From positions 1-64,000 of the forward strand of contig NZ_MUNT01000004.1 of the NCBI RefSeq assembly GCF_002001175.1: 64,000 nt of DNA, read 5' to 3'. Positions 60,673 to 64,000 of this stretch are shown here, piece after piece. Made by a program: the position numbers and the translations under genes. How positions within the stretch are numbered: the stretch's first letter is position 1; every line of letters begins with the position of its first letter. The notes under the pieces are model-generated. The model saw nothing but the letters and a program-made list of their open reading frames with translations. It ran no database searches and was not told the origin of the DNA. The stretch is from Rhodanobacter sp. C03. GTDB lineage: Bacteria; Pseudomonadota; Gammaproteobacteria; Xanthomonadales; Rhodanobacteraceae.

Positions 60673-61491
60673 ATGAAAAAGACCTTGATCGCCGGCCTGC
60701 TGCTGACGGCTCTCACGAGCTTTGCCGTGCAGGCCCAGGATGCTGCAGCCACGCCGACCCCTGCCAGCAACAATGGCGGCTGGACCGGTTCGGGCGAATT
60801 CGGTTTCGCCTCCGCCACCGGCAATACCCGTTCCCAGAATATCGACGCCAAGCTTGGCTTGAACCAGGAAAACGACCAGTGGAAGAACAACTTCTTCCTC
60901 GACGCCCTGCGCGCCAAGAGCCAGCTGAAGGTAGTCGATGCCGCCGGCAACACCACCAACGAGTACAACACCACCGCGAACCGCTATGACGGCGGCGCCT
61001 CGGTCGGCTTCAAGTTCGATCCGCGCAGCTACATCGTCGGTGCCGCCCGCTACGAGCACGATGAATTCGGCGCCAACCTGTGGCAGGGCGTGGTCTCGCT
61101 CGGTTATGGCTACATCGCGCTGAAGGATGACCGCAACGAGCTGTCGTTCGAAATCGGCCCGGGTTACAAGGAATACCGCCCGGCCAACGTCGATATCGTG
61201 GTCAATGGCGTCCTCGTGCCACAACAGCAGTCGACCCTGAACGAAGTGATCGCCCGTGGCCTGGTCAACTACAAGCTCCAGATCTCCACCAATACCGCGT
61301 TCGAGGACACGTTCCTGATGGAAGCGGGCTCGAAGAACACCTACCTGCAGAACGATGCCGGTCTCGCGGTGAGCATGACCTCGAAGCTGGCGCTGAAGGT
61401 CGGCTTCCAGGTGCGCCACAACAGCGACGTGCTGCCGGGCATCAAGAAGATGGACACACTGGCCACGACCAACCTGGTTTATAAGTTCTAA
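60673..61491 (+). CDS. DUF481 outer-membrane beta-barrel protein (YdiY-like)
   Basis: A protein of 272 residues with a signal peptide (MKKTLIAGLLLTALTSFAVQ, cleavage near VQAQD) and a DUF481 barrel: WTGSGEFGFASATGNTRSQN, then alternating strands such as YDGGASVGFKFDPRSYIVGAARYEHD and LSFEIGPGYKEYRP. It ends in TTNLVYKF, an outer-membrane C-terminal aromatic signature. The function of this family is unknown. No clear ribosome site precedes the ATG at 60673. A good terminator follows. Confidence 0.88.
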   Translation: MKKTLIAGLLLTALTSFAVQAQDAAATPTPASNNGGWTGSGEFGFASATGNTRSQNIDAKLGLNQENDQWKNNFFLDALRAKSQLKVVDAAGNTTNEYNTTANRYDGGASVGFKFDPRSYIVGAARYEHDEFGANLWQGVVSLGYGYIALKDDRNELSFEIGPGYKEYRPANVDIVVNGVLVPQQQSTLNEVIARGLVNYKLQISTNTAFEDTFLMEAGSKNTYLQNDAGLAVSMTSKLALKVGFQVRHNSDVLPGIKKMDTLATTNLVYKF

Positions 61492-61522
61492 ATCGATTCC
61501 GGTCAGGGCTCGCTGGATCGAT

Positions 61523-61555
61523 GGCCCTCCCGCGCAAGCGGGAGGGCCGTTTTCG
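61523..61555. terminator. Rho-independent terminator between DUF481 and hemC
   Basis: GGCCCTCCCGC-GCAA-GCGGGAGGGCC is an 11-bp perfect stem followed by GTTTTCG. It ends the DUF481 transcript, and the same hairpin lies just downstream of the convergent hemC stop. Confidence 0.88.
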
Positions 61556-61570
61556 TTGCGCCATCCTGGA

Positions 61571-62488
61571 TCAGAGCCCGAGCAGTTCGCCCGCGCCTTG
61601 CGCCAGCAGCGCGGCGGCGACCTGCTGGCCCAACGCGATGGCCTGATCGTCGGGACTGCTGCCCTCGGCATGCAGCAAGCGGCCGCTGGCCGCATCGCCG
61701 ACCATGCCGCGCAGATGCAACCGGTGTTCACCGAGCACGCACCATGCGCCGACCGGCACCGTGCAGCTGCCGCCGAGTGCCTGGTTCATCGCACGCTCGG
61801 CGGTGATGGTGAGACGGGTGTCCGCATCGTCCAGTGCAGCCAGCAGGGCCAGCACATGGGACTGCCCTTCGCGGGCCTCGATCGCAATCGCCGCCTGGCC
61901 CGGTGCCGGCAGCCAGTCCGGCGCGGCCAGCCGTGAACGGATGCGTGCGGCCAAACCCAGCCGCTCCAGCCCGGCACAGGCCAGCACGATCGCGTCGTAG
62001 TTGCCGGCATCGAGCTTGCCCAGCCGGGTGCCGACATTGCCGCGCAGGTCGAGCAGCACCAGATCCGGCCGCAGCGAGCACAGTTGCGCCTGCCGCCGGA
62101 GTGACGAAGTGCCGACCCGTGCGCCGTGAGGCAGCGCCGCAAGATCCGGGTAGTGGTTGCTGACAAACGCATCCGCCGCATCGGCGCGCGGCAGGATCGC
62201 CGGCAGCACGAAACCCGGTTCCAGCTGGGCCGGCACGTCCTTCAGCGAATGCACCGCCAGATCGGCGCGACCTTCCAGCATCGCCACCTCGAGTTCCTTC
62301 AGGAACAGACCCTTGCCGCCGATCGTCGCCAGCGGCTGGTCGAGGATTTCGTCGCCGCGGGTGCTCATCGGCACCAGTTCCACCGTCAATCCCGGATGCG
62401 CCGCGCGCAGCAGGGCGGCGACATGCTCGGCCTGCCACAGCGCGAGCGCGCTCTTGCGGGTAGCGATACGCAGGATGGAGGGATTCAT
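61571..62488 (-). CDS. hemC: Hydroxymethylbilane synthase (porphobilinogen deaminase)
   Basis: Polymerises four porphobilinogens to hydroxymethylbilane in haem synthesis (305 residues). It has [52 protein letters not shown] with the catalytic-site motif, [33 protein letters not shown], and the dipyrromethane-binding Cys in [12 protein letters not shown]. The ATG at 62488 gives the family start; the longer frame to 62581 is rejected. Confidence 0.96.
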   Translation of the reverse strand: MNPSILRIATRKSALALWQAEHVAALLRAAHPGLTVELVPMSTRGDEILDQPLATIGGKGLFLKELEVAMLEGRADLAVHSLKDVPAQLEPGFVLPAILPRADAADAFVSNHYPDLAALPHGARVGTSSLRRQAQLCSLRPDLVLLDLRGNVGTRLGKLDAGNYDAIVLACAGLERLGLAARIRSRLAAPDWLPAPGQAAIAIEAREGQSHVLALLAALDDADTRLTITAERAMNQALGGSCTVPVGAWCVLGEHRLHLRGMVGDAASGRLLHAEGSSPDDQAIALGQQVAAALLAQGAGELLGL

Positions 62489-62666
62489 CGGAACTCCGCG
62501 ACATTCGGCAAGGTCGCATTGTCGCGTAGTTCCGCGTACGGGTGCAGCGGCGTATCGGCGCAGGGCGGGTGCGCCGCCCACGACGGACAGCTACGATGGT
62601 CGGCCTCGTGGTCATCATGTCGTTACCTGGCGGCCCAGCTGGACTTCATTCAAGCAGGGAAACATT

Positions 62667-63818
62667 GTGAGTCGGATGCCGGGCCTCGATTTGTTGCGTG
62701 CCATCGCGATCGTGTGGGTGATGCTGTTCCATTCGTACATCGTCGGTGGCATCGGCGAGCGCTTTGCCCTGCTGGAAAGTTACGGCTGGATCGGCGTCGA
62801 CCTGTTCTTCGTGCTGAGCGGTTACCTGATCGGTTCGCAATTGTTGAAGCCGCTGAGCCGTGGCGAGCCGCTGGCGTTCGGCAATTTCTATCTGCGCCGC
62901 TCGCTCCGTGTATTGCCGGCGTATCTGATGGTGCTTGCGCTGTACTTCAGCGTGCCGGGTTTCCGCGAGGCGGACGGCATCCAGCCGCTGTGGCAGTTCC
63001 TCACCTATACGGTCAATCTGCTGATCGACTATCAGCACAACAAGGCGTTCTCGCACGTGTGGTCGCTGTGCGTGGAAGAGCATTTCTATCTGCTGTTTCC
63101 CTTGCTGGCCTGGTGGTTGATGCGGCGCCCGTCGCTGGCGAAATTCATCGGTCTATGTGTCGCGGTGGTGCTGGCGGGCATGGCCATCCGCGGTTACGTC
63201 TGGCTACATGAATTAGTGCCGGCGCAAAGCACCAGCGAGTTCGGCCTGCGCTTCGTCGAGGGCATCTATTACCCGACCTATACCCGGCTCGATGGCTTGC
63301 TCGCCGGCGTGGTGCTGGCGGCGATCCAGGCGTTCCGTCCTGCGAGGTGGCAGCAGATGCAGGAGCGGGCTAACCGGGTGTTGCTACCGCTGGGTCTGCT
63401 GATCACGGCGTTGGCGATGTGGCTGTTCCGCGATCGCGCCGGTCTGTTGCCGAGCGTGATCGGTTATCCCTTGTTGTCATTCGGCTTCGCCTTGCTGGTG
63501 GCTGCCGCTGCCGGCGCACAAGGCTGGTTGGGTCGCTTGCGGATACCCGGTGTGGAGTGGCTGGCACTGACTTCCTACAGCCTGTACCTGATCCACAAGG
63601 CAATGTTTCATCTGGTTGAAAGCACGTTGCCGCCGCGGCTGCTGGAGCAGGGTGTGCTCACGTTCGCGATCTATGCGGTGGCAGCGTTGCTGGGTGGTGC
63701 CTTGTTGTACTACGGGGCCGAACGACCGTTTCTGCGACTGCGCGAACAGCTGCGTCACAGGAAGGCCGTTCCGGTCACGGCCGATGAAATGGCCGCGTCG
63801 ACAGCGCAGATGCCATAA
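62667..63818 (+). CDS. Acyltransferase-3 family membrane protein
   Basis: An integral membrane O-acyltransferase of 383 residues. The family start is PGLDLLRAIAIVWVMLFHSY with the active-site His, then GVDLFFVLSGYLIGSQLLKPL and FYLRRSLRVLPAYLMVLAL. HVWSLCVEEHFYLLFPLLAWWL is also diagnostic. About ten hydrophobic segments are present. The GTG at 62667 has AGGGA upstream; an ATG at 62676 is possible. Such proteins acetylate or succinylate surface sugars; the acceptor is not known. The gene is divergent from hemC. Confidence 0.9.
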   Translation: MSRMPGLDLLRAIAIVWVMLFHSYIVGGIGERFALLESYGWIGVDLFFVLSGYLIGSQLLKPLSRGEPLAFGNFYLRRSLRVLPAYLMVLALYFSVPGFREADGIQPLWQFLTYTVNLLIDYQHNKAFSHVWSLCVEEHFYLLFPLLAWWLMRRPSLAKFIGLCVAVVLAGMAIRGYVWLHELVPAQSTSEFGLRFVEGIYYPTYTRLDGLLAGVVLAAIQAFRPARWQQMQERANRVLLPLGLLITALAMWLFRDRAGLLPSVIGYPLLSFGFALLVAAAAGAQGWLGRLRIPGVEWLALTSYSLYLIHKAMFHLVESTLPPRLLEQGVLTFAIYAVAALLGGALLYYGAERPFLRLREQLRHRKAVPVTADEMAASTAQMP

Positions 63819-63845
63819 CCTCCGACGCTGCTCGATCGCGCCGGA

Positions 63846-64000
63846 TCAGCGCGCCAGCAACGCCTTCGCCCGTGCCACCACGTTGTCCACGGTGAAACCG
63901 TACTCGCGCAGCAACACGCCGGCCGGCGCGGAGGCGCCGAAGCGGTTGACGCCGAGCATGTCGCCCTTGGCGCCGACATAGCGATCCCAGCCCTGCGAGA
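63846..64000 (-). CDS. tkt: Transketolase, C-terminal end (runs off the window)
   Basis: The last 50 codons of a gene that enters from beyond base 64000. The product reads WDRYVGAKGDMLGVNRFGAS, then APAGVLLREYGFTVDNVVARAK and a short end. This matches the conserved C-terminus of transketolase, an enzyme of the pentose-phosphate pathway. The thiamine-binding part is outside the window. It is convergent with the acyltransferase gene. Confidence 0.9.
   Translation of the reverse strand, partial: SQGWDRYVGAKGDMLGVNRFGASAPAGVLLREYGFTVDNVVARAKALLAR

Overview
The window looks like about 64 kb of chromosome around the replication origin of a high-GC gammaproteobacterium of the order Xanthomonadales, most likely Rhodanobacteraceae (Rhodanobacter or Dyella type). 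The placement is inferred from gene order and protein style: gyrB-recF-dnaN-dnaA facing rpmH-rnpA-yidC-mnmE, lptM-dapF-DUF484-xerC-hslVU, rsmG near parAB, and TonB-dependent receptors next to tryptophan-halogenase-like flavoproteins. No 16S gene is present to confirm it.

Layout. 1-12335 is the origin region: a partial tonB, a periplasmic TPR protein, gyrB, recF (which carries two perfect 16-bp parS palindromes inside its coding sequence), dnaN, dnaA, then rpmH, rnpA, yidC and mnmE in the other direction. DnaA boxes lie on both sides of dnaA. 12318-17740 is a degraded genomic island inserted at the 3' end of mnmE: a P4-type integrase, hsdR, hsdS and a DinD-like gene cut off where it meets ribokinase. 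No hsdM is left. 17729-31703 is core genome: rbsK, a Spy-like protein, a glutathione S-transferase, hslUV, a family-9 glycosyltransferase, xerC-DUF484-dapF-lptM, an orphan outer-membrane efflux lipoprotein, and a divergent pair of a GNAT acetyltransferase and a RimK-like ATP-grasp ligase. 31777-31856 holds a REPIN-like inverted pair of short palindromes. 31933-40341 has aroE, a cysteine-cluster protein, a small phosphatase with a gamma-carbonic anhydrase, oligopeptidase A, a cold-shock protein, xth, a UPF0149 protein, pirin and gluconokinase.

40433-55306 is a carbohydrate-uptake locus split in two by a small SPFH-like gene and rsmG. The first part has two ABC permeases, a lipoprotein binding protein, a PF10091 glucoamylase-like hydrolase, a tryptophan-halogenase-like flavoprotein, a large TonB-dependent receptor and a LacI regulator. 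It has no transport ATPase. The second part, 52725-55306, supplies a GH1 beta-glucosidase and a divergent MsmK/UgpC-type ATPase. Both halves share a LacI-type operator (13 of 14 bases identical), so I read them as one regulon: the receptor takes the glycan across the outer membrane, the periplasmic hydrolase trims it, the ABC transporter imports the oligosaccharide, and the GH1 enzyme finishes it inside the cell.

55376-64000 holds parA-parB, a family-2 glycosyltransferase, DUF488, a patatin-like protein, a WYL regulator, a DUF481 outer-membrane protein, hemC, an acyltransferase-3 membrane protein and the 3' end of transketolase. I see no rRNA or tRNA gene, no CRISPR array, no intact insertion sequence and no prophage structural genes.
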